Positions 8,136 through 16,170 of a stretch of 64,000 bases of DNA are shown piece by piece. Each line of letters begins with the position of its first letter. The first letter of the stretch is position 1. The position numbers were made by a program, and so were the translations under genes. This DNA comes from Arthrobacter sp. AL12 (GTDB lineage: Bacteria > Actinomycetota > Actinomycetes > Actinomycetales > Micrococcaceae): the NCBI RefSeq assembly GCF_029960645.1, contig NZ_JASBQY010000014.1, positions 1-64,000 of the forward strand, given 5' to 3'. The notes under the pieces are model-generated. The model was not told where the DNA came from, did no database searches, and worked only from the letters and a program-made list of their open reading frames with translations.

Positions 8136-9455
8136 TTACTTGGTCAGCTCGGTGAGCTTGGCCTGCATGTCCTTCAGCGCCGTGTCCGTGTCCTTGGCTC
8201 CGGTGATGGCCGCGTAGGCCTCCTCCTGGATCGCCTTGGTGGTGGCGCCGTACTGGACCACCTTGGGGCGCGGCTGGGCATTGTTCAGCGAGGTGAGCAG
8301 GGTGGGGAAGAACGGGCGTTTGGCGACGACGGCGGGATCCTCGAACAGCGAGGCATAGACCGGGGCGCGGGAGGACAGCGCGAGGCGCTTCTGAGCCTGC
8401 TCCTCGCTGGTGAAGAACTTCACGAACTCCAGGGCGGTGGCCTTGTTCGGGGTGAACGGGGAGATGGCGAGGCTGCGGCCGCCCAGGGTGGAGACGCCGG
8501 GGCCGTCGGTGCCGGGGATCGAGGTGATGTCGAACTTGCCGGCGACCTGGCTGGAGCCGTCGGTGGCGCTCAGGGAGGCGTGCAGGAAGGGCCAGTTGCG
8601 CATGAAGACGAGCTTGCCCTCCTGGAACGCGTGGCGGCCCTGCTCCTCGAGGTAGGTGATGGCGTCGGAGGGGAACATTCCGTCCTTGAAGCCGTTCACC
8701 AGCAGGTTCAGGCCCTCCTTGGCCTCGGGGGTGTTGACGGTGGGCTTGCCGTCGGCGTCGACGATCGAGCCGCCGGCGGAGGCCACGGCCTCGGAGAAGT
8801 TGACCGTCAGGGCCTCGTTCTTGTCGAACTGGCCGGTGTAGCAGGACATGCCGGCCGCTTCCGGGAGGGCCAGGATCGCCTTGCAGGCGGTCTTCATCTC
8901 ATCCCAGGTCTTCGGCGGGGCGGCGATGCCGGCGGCCTTGAGCAGGTCCGAGCGGAAGTAGAACAGCGCGCCGTCGGTGTAGTACGGGGCGCCGACCAGG
9001 GAGTCCCGGTAGGTCGCGGCGTTGACCGTGGCGGGGATCATCTTGTCCGTGGGGACGGCGTCGGCCGGCAGCGGCAGGATCCACTTGTTGGCGGCGAACT
9101 CGGAGGTCCAGACGACGTCCAGGTTCAGCACGCTGAAGGTGTCCGACTTGATCTGCGCGTTCTGGATGAGCTGCTGGCGCTGCTGGTCCGCGGAGTCCGG
9201 CAGTTCGATGAACGTGACCTTCTCCTCCGGGTGGGCGGCGTTCCACTCCTCGATGCTCTTGTTCGCGGCCCCGGAGGCGTCGCGGTTGGAGACGTAGTTG
9301 ATGGGGCCCTTGCCCTCGAAGGACGCGGCGGCGGCCTTCGGGGTGCTCTTCGCTTCCGGGGCAGTCCCGCCGCAGCCCGTGAGGGCGACGGCGGCGACGG
9401 TCAGGGTGGCGGTGGTGGCGAGAAGAGTCTGCCAGGTGCGGCGGCGCTGCCTCAT
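8136..9455 (-). CDS. Extracellular sugar-binding lipoprotein (ABC importer)
   Basis: A 439-residue solute-binding protein. The N-terminus is a Tat/Sec-like basic stretch (RQRRR) followed by a hydrophobic core and the lipobox LTGC-GG. The rest matches family 1 bacterial solute-binding proteins: INYVSNRDASGA, a hinge region with SCYTGQFDKNEALTVNF, and GGRSLAISPFTPNK near the C-terminal lobe. It captures an alpha-glucoside outside the cell and delivers it to the two permeases. It is the first structural gene after the regulator, with 117 bases between them that must contain the operon promoter. No clear operator was seen in that spacer. Confidence 0.9.
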   Translation of the reverse strand: MRQRRRTWQTLLATTATLTVAAVALTGCGGTAPEAKSTPKAAAASFEGKGPINYVSNRDASGAANKSIEEWNAAHPEEKVTFIELPDSADQQRQQLIQNAQIKSDTFSVLNLDVVWTSEFAANKWILPLPADAVPTDKMIPATVNAATYRDSLVGAPYYTDGALFYFRSDLLKAAGIAAPPKTWDEMKTACKAILALPEAAGMSCYTGQFDKNEALTVNFSEAVASAGGSIVDADGKPTVNTPEAKEGLNLLVNGFKDGMFPSDAITYLEEQGRHAFQEGKLVFMRNWPFLHASLSATDGSSQVAGKFDITSIPGTDGPGVSTLGGRSLAISPFTPNKATALEFVKFFTSEEQAQKRLALSSRAPVYASLFEDPAVVAKRPFFPTLLTSLNNAQPRPKVVQYGATTKAIQEEAYAAITGAKDTDTALKDMQAKLTELTK

Positions 9456-9572
9456 GTGTTGCTCCTTGTTATCTGATTTGTGCGAGTGATTTGGTGCATG
9501 CGGAACTGCGGCGGCTGCTGCGTGGCACGGGGGAGCGCCGGCGGCCGCCGGTGGTAGGTGGTCTGTTGGGGA

Positions 9573-10595
9573 TTAGCTGGCTGGTTCCAGCTGCCCGGGC
9601 GGGGCGGTGCTGGACGACGTCGATGAGGGCGGGGCGGTGGAGCCGCGCTCGATCAGCCGGTGCGGCATGATCTTCGGCCCCAGGTCGCGGGAGCGGAGCA
9701 GCTTTTTCACGGCCATCCGCCCCATTTCCTCGAGCGGCTGGGCCATGGTGCTCAGCGGCGGATTCACGTGCAGAGAGGTGGAGGTGCCGTCGAAGCCCAG
9801 GACGGAGACGTCCTCCGGCACGCGCAGGCCGCGTCGCTGCAGTTCATTGACGACGGCGGCGCCCATCTCGTCGCTCATCGCGAAGATCGCGGTGAGGCCG
9901 GGCTCCTGCTGCAGCACCTCGTCGACGCCGGGGGCGCCGCTTTCGTAGAAGAAGCTGCCGGTGGCGGTGACAGGCGTGCAGTTCGCCTCTGTCATGGCGC
10001 GGAGGTAGCCGCGTTTCCGGGGCTGGGCGACGTGGATCGACGCCGGATCCCCGGTCAGGAGTCCGATGCGGCGGTGGCCGAGGCGCAGCAGGTGACGGGT
10101 CGCGTCGTAGGCCGCCTGCTCGTCGTCGATCGCCACGCTGGGGGAGCCCGACTTGTCACTGATGGCGACGGAGATGATCGGGACGTTGGGCCCCAGCAGC
10201 TGCCTGGTCTCCGGCGTGATCACCGCGGAGATAATCATGACGCCGGCGGCCCGGTAGGTGCGCAGCGTCCGGAGGTATCCGGCGATGTAGGCGGATTTGG
10301 CGCCGGTGCGGCCCAGCATCACGGCGTAGCCGCGTTCCTGGGCTTCCTCCTCGACGCCCTGCATGACCTGGGAGGCCAGGGCGTCGGACACCATGGGAGC
10401 GAGCAGTCCGATGACGGAGGTCTGTCGGGTTTTCAGGCCCCGGGCGAGGTGGTCCGTTTCGTAGGAGAGGCTCTTGACCGCACTCTCAACACGCTCGCGG
10501 GTTTCATCGGACTAGCCGACCAGTCCGTTGACCACCCGGGAAACGGTGGCCGGAGAGACGCCGGCGTGCTTGGCGACATCGCGGATGGTGACCAC
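9573..10595 (-). pseudogene. LacI-family regulator with in-frame TAG in the HTH domain
   Basis: From a GTG start at 10595 (preceded by GGAGGAAC), the frame gives a textbook LacI N-terminus (TIRDVAKHAGVSPATVSRVV, then NGLVG). It then meets TAG at codon 28 (10512-10514) and continues without further stops (SDETRERVESAVKSLSYETD) to the normal end, 340 codons in all. Family members usually have Y at that position, so one C-to-G change (TAC to TAG) explains the stop. Translation could restart at the ATG at 10394, giving 273 residues with the sugar-binding core but no DNA-binding domain. The gene sits upstream of the alpha-glucoside operon it would normally repress. A sequencing error is the main alternative. 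Confidence 0.8.
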
Positions 10596-11159
10596 TGTTC
10601 CTCCTCCCTGAGGGTGCCTTTGTTGACTGCTGGGCGCGTTACGTAATCGGTTTCGTTGGGTGCAGGTTCAACACTAAAGGGTGGGCAATGGATCGCGTTG
10701 CGTTTCGTAAACGCAGAGACGGGTGGAGGTACTGGCCCCGAAACACGGAGGCTTCCCTGCAGATCCCACAGGCTGTCGGACCGGAAATGTTTACCGATCC
10801 GCAATTTCGGAGTCGTGCGACGCGGTTCACCTTGCGGACACGGATAACTCGGTGGTCTTTCCCGGTAGGTCCCGTAAGTAAGCCAGGTAGTTGACCCAAA
10901 TGTTGCTCCGCGGCGATGCGCGCAGCACAACTCATGCTCCTTGAAGCCACGGATCCGCCCCTAAACCTCCGCTAGTTGCAACTGGACCTGTCGAAGGCGC
11001 ATGTCGTTGAAAAGCAGCAGAGGCGCGGATTCGACCGATGTCTCCGCTAGGCTACAGACGGCTGCCGTTGTATAGGTACAGTGCCGTCGCGGTTTGACAT
11101 TTAACTCGACGCGCCTGTCCGGCCGCTTGTCGGCTAAGACGTAAAAGTTAGGTTGAAGT
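10596..11159. other. Junction between the sugar operon and the defence island
   Basis: About 560 bases with no credible gene. A 15-base imperfect palindrome lies at 10700-10714 and a 10-base palindrome (AGTTGCAACT) at 10974-10983. A TTGACA sits at 11094-11099, but no good -10 follows at normal spacing. No tRNA or integrase was seen. The AT content rises toward 11160. Confidence 0.5.
10700..10714. promoter_or_regulatory. Candidate LacI-type operator
   Basis: GCGTTT-CGT-AAACGC is an inverted repeat about 105 bases upstream of the LacI-type start codon. Its size fits an autoregulatory operator of the family. The assignment rests on symmetry and position only. Confidence 0.35.
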
Positions 11160-14084
11160 GTGGCAAAGTTTCTCACCAGCGCCCGAGCGGTGGACATGCT
11201 GGGACGTCAGCAGATAGCAGGAATACCGACAGCTGTATCGGAGATATTCAAGAACGCCTATGACGCCTACGCAACTACAGTGCGCGGTGACTACTTTCCC
11301 GCCACAAGGGTCCTGACTGTCCGGGATGACGGCGTCGGCATGAGCTTTGACGACTTTACGTCACGGTGGCTAACCATCGGAACAGATAGTAAGGCCCGTG
11401 ATTCAACGAGACCCCTACCATCGGTGCCATCGGGTTTCAAAATTCGCAGACAGATGGGCGAAAAGGGCATAGGCAGGCTCGCCATTGCGAGCATTGGCTC
11501 ACAAATGCTAATCGTAACGAGGGCGCGAGAAAAGGTCGGAACGGCCGAAGATGAAGTCGTTGTTGCTCTTTTGCAGTGGTCCATTTTCGAGGTTCCGGGG
11601 TTAACCCTTGATGATGTAGTAATACCGATCAGACGCCTGAAGGATATATCGGAACTGAATAGCTCTCTCGTAGCCGAACTCGCTGAAGAGATCTATGAAT
11701 CGATCGATCAGCTAGGGACTCGCATAGGCACTGATCGGCGCTTGCAAATAATGGAAGAATTGCGTGTCTTACCTTTCGACCCAAGCCGCTTCCTGAGCCT
11801 AAACGGTCCTAGTCTAGCTAGAAATGGCGGCACAGCTTTCATCGTGGCTCCGGCGAACGATGATCTTGAATCAGTCATTACTTCCGGCCCTGACAAAGAA
11901 AATGGGGGAATCGTAAGCCCATTTCAGCGATTTTTGATGGGCTTCTCAAACACGATTACTGGAAATTCTGAAGACTCCGATCTGGTGACTGAGTTTATAC
12001 TCCACGCCCAAGATGGTCCTGTTGACCTCATTGATCCCGCTTCATTCTGGCGCCCCGAAGACTTTGAGACGACGGACCATACCGTTGAAGGTCAATTCGA
12101 TGAATATGGAACCTTCTCAGGAAGAGTGTCGATTTACGGATCCGAGCCTATACACTTAGTGGAGTCCTGGCCAGCAAATCGCGGTGCAAAAACTAATTGC
12201 GGACCGTTCCGAATTAAGTTCGGTTATGTGCAGGGTGAGCAATCGGGCTCCCGGTTGAATGCTGAAGACTTCGCGCTAATGACTTCAAGGCTACAGCGTC
12301 TCGGAGGCCTTTACATCTACCGAGACGGAATTCGCGTCCTTCCTTACGGAAATTCCGACACAGATTATCTTGAGATGGAGCAACGAAGAACTAAAAATGC
12401 TGGTCGCTATTACTTTTCTTACCGTCGTATTTTCGGGGCCATCGAAATCGACAGTATTAACAATCCGGGATTGCAGGAGAAGGCCGGGCGCGAGGGTTTT
12501 CGTGAAAATGCTGCATATCGTGATTTTACTGATGTGCTTAAGGGTTTCCTTGTACAATTGGCCGCAAACTTTTTTTCAGGTAAGACCCAGGACTCTGAAG
12601 AATTCAGACGGCAACGACAACGCCTGAAGGACCGATTCACGGCACGTTCTGAAGCTGAGGATGAAGAGAGAAGGGCTCGTGAGGCGTTTGCTGCTTCGCT
12701 TGAAAGTCAACTGAGTGAATTTGAATCAGGGCGATTCGCGGCGTTGGTCACTCGCGTCGTGGAAGAAGCCGTGGTTGAGAAGCAGAAGACAATCAGTCAA
12801 CGCGGGGATAGCGAATCAGGCGAGCTAATTAGAACCAGAGCTGCAGGGGTGCTCAATGAACTTATGCAGTCGTTCGATCTAACGAGACCGACGGGCGTGG
12901 GACTGACTGCGGTACAAGAGCGAGAGTATGCGTCCTATATTCGCGCCCGCGCTCAGGCAGCCGAGATCATCGAGAGGGGTGCCCGGCAGCTTGATCTTCT
13001 AGCGACTTCGGAACGCTCCGTGTCGATCGACTCCCTCAGCGACCAGCGGTTACGAATCGAGAGGGCGGGGCAGGCCGGGCACCAAGACCTTCAAGAGGCA
13101 TACAAGAGCGTCGATAGTGCTATTGCCCTGGCAGCACAGAACACCCTCGATGCTGCGCAGCAGGAGGTACGCGCGTTCAGTGACGCACTGGATAGAATTG
13201 CTTCGAATTTGCCGGATCGAATCAGCACCGCTAAGGAGCTCCGCACCCTCGATGAAATTCGAATTGAGGCGGCTCTTCGGCGTGGAAATCTGCAAGATTT
13301 GTTGCATCTGCTCGCCGCAGTTGAGACCGGCTCCTCTTCGCTATCCGATAAGACGTCACTTCAAGAACAGATCTTAGATCTTCAGGAACAGGTCGAGGGA
13401 AACCTGGAGTTGATGCAACTAGGGCAAGCGGTTCAAATAGTAAGTCATGAGTTTGAGGCCAGCATTCGAACCGTAAGAAGCGGACTTCAAAAGCTTTCAC
13501 CCTGGGCGCGATCCACTCCGCGTCTAGAACCGATTGTTAGAGATCTGAGGGCTTCCTTTGCCCACCTTGATGGATATCTAAGGTTGTTCACCCCGCTCCA
13601 ACGGCGTCTGTATCGACAAAAAGTGGTAATTACAGGAAGTCAGATATCCGAATTTGTCCGCGGGGTATTTTTTGAGCGATTTGAGCGTCATAACGTTCGT
13701 TTTGAAGTTGCCGAGTCATTTCTGAACTGGCAGTTTCGAGGGTTCCCCTCAACCTTTTATCCGGTTTTTGTAAACCTTATCGATAATGCAATAGCATGGA
13801 CTTCCAATAATCATGGTCGAACCGGGGTAATATTGCTCGACGCGGACGAGGATGGCCTTCTCGTTTGTGACGATGGACCAGGGATCCGGCCGCGCGACCG
13901 TGACGCCATTTTTGAGCGTGGATTTTCCCGTCGTCGCGGAGGGCGAGGTTTGGGTCTTTCGCTTTCCCGCGAGCTGCTCGCTCGGGACGGCTGGGAAATC
14001 GAACTAGAATTTGATGAAGCAACAGTGGGCGCGAAGTTCCGGATTCGTCCGACGGCGCTGCAGAACGAAATGGGGACCGCATGA
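11160..14084 (+). CDS. Double-GHKL ATPase/histidine kinase-like protein
   Basis: A 974-residue cytosolic protein with a GTG start. An Hsp90/MutL-type GHKL module occupies roughly residues 1-330. Its N-box is in EIFKNAYDAY (28-37), DDGVGM is at 56-61 and GEKGIGRLA at 100-108. A helical, Glu/Arg-rich coiled-coil region spans about 470-740. The C-terminus is a second GHKL module of histidine-kinase type: an H-box-like IVSHEFEASIRTV near residue 760, NLIDNAIAW near 870, DDGPGIRPRD near 903 and RGLGLSLSREL near 930. There is no membrane segment or sensor domain. The downstream receiver-like gene overlaps by ATGA. The gene is visibly AT-richer than its surroundings, which suggests transfer. Role unknown; defence is inferred from context. 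Confidence 0.75.
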   Translation: MAKFLTSARAVDMLGRQQIAGIPTAVSEIFKNAYDAYATTVRGDYFPATRVLTVRDDGVGMSFDDFTSRWLTIGTDSKARDSTRPLPSVPSGFKIRRQMGEKGIGRLAIASIGSQMLIVTRAREKVGTAEDEVVVALLQWSIFEVPGLTLDDVVIPIRRLKDISELNSSLVAELAEEIYESIDQLGTRIGTDRRLQIMEELRVLPFDPSRFLSLNGPSLARNGGTAFIVAPANDDLESVITSGPDKENGGIVSPFQRFLMGFSNTITGNSEDSDLVTEFILHAQDGPVDLIDPASFWRPEDFETTDHTVEGQFDEYGTFSGRVSIYGSEPIHLVESWPANRGAKTNCGPFRIKFGYVQGEQSGSRLNAEDFALMTSRLQRLGGLYIYRDGIRVLPYGNSDTDYLEMEQRRTKNAGRYYFSYRRIFGAIEIDSINNPGLQEKAGREGFRENAAYRDFTDVLKGFLVQLAANFFSGKTQDSEEFRRQRQRLKDRFTARSEAEDEERRAREAFAASLESQLSEFESGRFAALVTRVVEEAVVEKQKTISQRGDSESGELIRTRAAGVLNELMQSFDLTRPTGVGLTAVQEREYASYIRARAQAAEIIERGARQLDLLATSERSVSIDSLSDQRLRIERAGQAGHQDLQEAYKSVDSAIALAAQNTLDAAQQEVRAFSDALDRIASNLPDRISTAKELRTLDEIRIEAALRRGNLQDLLHLLAAVETGSSSLSDKTSLQEQILDLQEQVEGNLELMQLGQAVQIVSHEFEASIRTVRSGLQKLSPWARSTPRLEPIVRDLRASFAHLDGYLRLFTPLQRRLYRQKVVITGSQISEFVRGVFFERFERHNVRFEVAESFLNWQFRGFPSTFYPVFVNLIDNAIAWTSNNHGRTGVILLDADEDGLLVCDDGPGIRPRDRDAIFERGFSRRRGGRGLGLSLSRELLARDGWEIELEFDEATVGAKFRIRPTALQNEMGTA

Positions 14085-15859
14085 CCGTCGACAAGGATAG
14101 CGTGACCGCGCGTTTCCTGCAGAGTGCCGTAATTCTAGACGACGAAGCGTACGATCCGTTCGACTTTGACGATGGAATCGTTGAGGCCGCCTCTTTGGGT
14201 GGCGAGGGCCTCGAGGAGCTGGCTGAGGCTCTTGAAGAAGAGAATACGGAATTCGCCGGCTCTGACAGCGGCGTCCCTGATGATGTCTTGGAAGTGGCGG
14301 CCCCGCCTAGAGCGCTCTTCACTGAGGCTGTTGTTGAAGGCTTCGCCGACTTTGGTATCGCATGCGCAGCCCTAAAGCCGGTGGCTCCCGGGAGCACGAA
14401 GAAAGATCATGAACGCCTCAGGGCTCTTGCCCGTCGGTCCGACATAGTGATTTTGGACTGGCAGCTGAGCGGACCCGGCGCTTTACCGATAAGCGATGGT
14501 CTCGGCGAGGCGGATCGTACGTCTCTTCCTTTCCTACGTGAACTACTGGAGGACGATAAGGATCAGGGATCGAGATTCCGCCTGGTATGTATTTACACCG
14601 GAGATCCGGGGATTCAAAGAATTCTTCACCGCGTCCGGGATTTGGTGGCAAAAAATTGGGACTACCCTCCTGCGGTTGATGAAAAAGATATGTCGCTAGT
14701 CGCAGGTCCACTTAAGATTGTCCTCGTCGCGAAGAAGCGGGTGGGAGTCGCGCATGAGCTGAAGTCAGTCATAGCTGCCGAGCTTCCAGCCCTCATGGTC
14801 GAGGAATTCGAAAGGTTCGTGTCGAAGGGCCTGTTCCCCGAGATTGCTCTTTCCGCGCTGAGTGCAGTCCGGGACGGCGCTCACCACTTGCTCCGTCGCT
14901 TCGAGTCAGATCTCGATCCCGCATTGATGTCCCACTTCTATCGAACCGGATCAGACGCGACCACTGACTTCATCCAAGGACTTCTCACAGATGAGTTTCG
15001 TTCCGTGATGTCTGCACCCAATTCCCAAGATCTGCTTAGCGCTGATGCGATGGACAAACGCGTTTCTAAGCGCCTGAACGAACTCGGACCGTCCTACCAT
15101 TTGGCTACGACTAGAAATGGTGCGACGGCTGAAAAATTGGACCTTACCTTGCAACAGGTCCAACAGGTGTTGAGCGGCTCGATTGGGACCGGAAAACTCC
15201 AGATTCCCCCGACGGGCAGGAAAGTGGACCCCTTTAGCCTAACTTCCGTTCTACTTCCTTCGCGTGCTTGGGAGGAACTCAGGAAGGAATCCCTGTTGAT
15301 TGACCAGCGCCTGTCCATCTTGTCCTGCATGGAGCGGACGCCGACCACTGTCGGCATAGATCTACCGCCGGTGCTTCAACTGGGTGCAGTTATAGTATCG
15401 GAGGAACTTGTAGCTGGTTCTAGTCCTGATGAATGGCGAAAGCACCAGAAGTTTTGGCTGTGTCTCCAGCCCCTATGCGATAGCGTGCGTCTGGACAGGA
15501 GTACTGCCTTTCCGCTGTTCCCACTTAATCAAAACCACTCTCAAGCGACAGACATAATCCTCGAATATGACGAGGCGATTCTGGGGCTGACGACCTTCGG
15601 TGTGAAGTTCAATCAACTGCATCTGCCCTATTTTGCTCCTCACGAGCAAGCAAAGACCGTTAATGCGAGAAAGTCCAGGGAATCCAATAAGGATCGATGG
15701 GTTTTTTTGGATGCATCAGGGATCAGGTACGAGTGGGTCGGGCAGGTGCGACAGTGGAAAGCTCAAAAACTGGCTTCAGGCGTCGCTTCAAGCGCTAGTC
15801 GGATCGGGCTCGACGAGTACGAGTTCCTCAGGAAGTTGGGGTCGACCGTCGAGTTGTGA
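14081..15859 (+). CDS. Large receiver-like partner of the GHKL kinase
   Basis: A 592-residue protein translationally coupled to the kinase-like gene (ATGA overlap at 14081-14084). The N-terminal 220 residues read as an enlarged response-receiver domain. An acidic pair is in AVILDDEAYD (about 20-21). A long acidic insertion follows. The likely phosphoacceptor is in DIVILDWQLSG near residue 125. A Thr lies in CIYTGDPG near 170 and a Lys in IVLVAKKRVG near 217. The remaining 370 residues match no family I can name. No HTH or known nuclease motif is obvious, so the output domain is unknown. Together with the upstream gene it resembles a soluble two-component pair, but one with an unusual kinase. 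Confidence 0.65.
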   Translation: MTVDKDSVTARFLQSAVILDDEAYDPFDFDDGIVEAASLGGEGLEELAEALEEENTEFAGSDSGVPDDVLEVAAPPRALFTEAVVEGFADFGIACAALKPVAPGSTKKDHERLRALARRSDIVILDWQLSGPGALPISDGLGEADRTSLPFLRELLEDDKDQGSRFRLVCIYTGDPGIQRILHRVRDLVAKNWDYPPAVDEKDMSLVAGPLKIVLVAKKRVGVAHELKSVIAAELPALMVEEFERFVSKGLFPEIALSALSAVRDGAHHLLRRFESDLDPALMSHFYRTGSDATTDFIQGLLTDEFRSVMSAPNSQDLLSADAMDKRVSKRLNELGPSYHLATTRNGATAEKLDLTLQQVQQVLSGSIGTGKLQIPPTGRKVDPFSLTSVLLPSRAWEELRKESLLIDQRLSILSCMERTPTTVGIDLPPVLQLGAVIVSEELVAGSSPDEWRKHQKFWLCLQPLCDSVRLDRSTAFPLFPLNQNHSQATDIILEYDEAILGLTTFGVKFNQLHLPYFAPHEQAKTVNARKSRESNKDRWVFLDASGIRYEWVGQVRQWKAQKLASGVASSASRIGLDEYEFLRKLGSTVEL

Positions 15860-16170
15860 CGTGATCGTTATGCCATCATTGTCTGGCTGGGTGGGGTTAG
15901 GCGGCCCGTCGTCGCGGGATTCGCTGACTTGAATGTTAGAGGTCGGTCTGGGTTCAGTGTCGCGGTGTCTAGCATTCCTTTCTATGAACCCCGGCCAGTT
16001 GGCGGTTAGGGACCGGGCGATGCGGTTCACGTCTGCGTTCTGGCTGAGCTCCACCCGTACGGCTGCCCTGGGATCCTGGAGTTCGGGACGGCAGCCCCTG
16101 ACTCCTGAAATTGAAATGCGCGTGGAAGAACTTTGCTCTACGGGGCCCAGCCAGACGAAGGGAGCTTGAT
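15860..16170. other. Intergenic region, probable promoter of the helicase gene
   Basis: 310 bases with no recognised gene between the receiver-like gene and the UvrD-type helicase. Base composition returns to the higher GC of the following genes here, so this is probably a module boundary. The only clear signal is the ribosome-binding sequence GAAGGGAG before the ATG at 16171. Confidence 0.5.

Noticed and set aside
6251..8217. Long plus-strand frames opposite the permease and binding-protein genes
   Set aside because: Gly/Asp/Glu- or Arg-rich antisense frames typical of high-GC DNA; no domain similarity or ribosome-binding site.
10974..10983. AGTTGCAACT palindrome as an attachment-site core
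   Set aside because: No second copy was noticed near the right border, and no integrase or tRNA is present.
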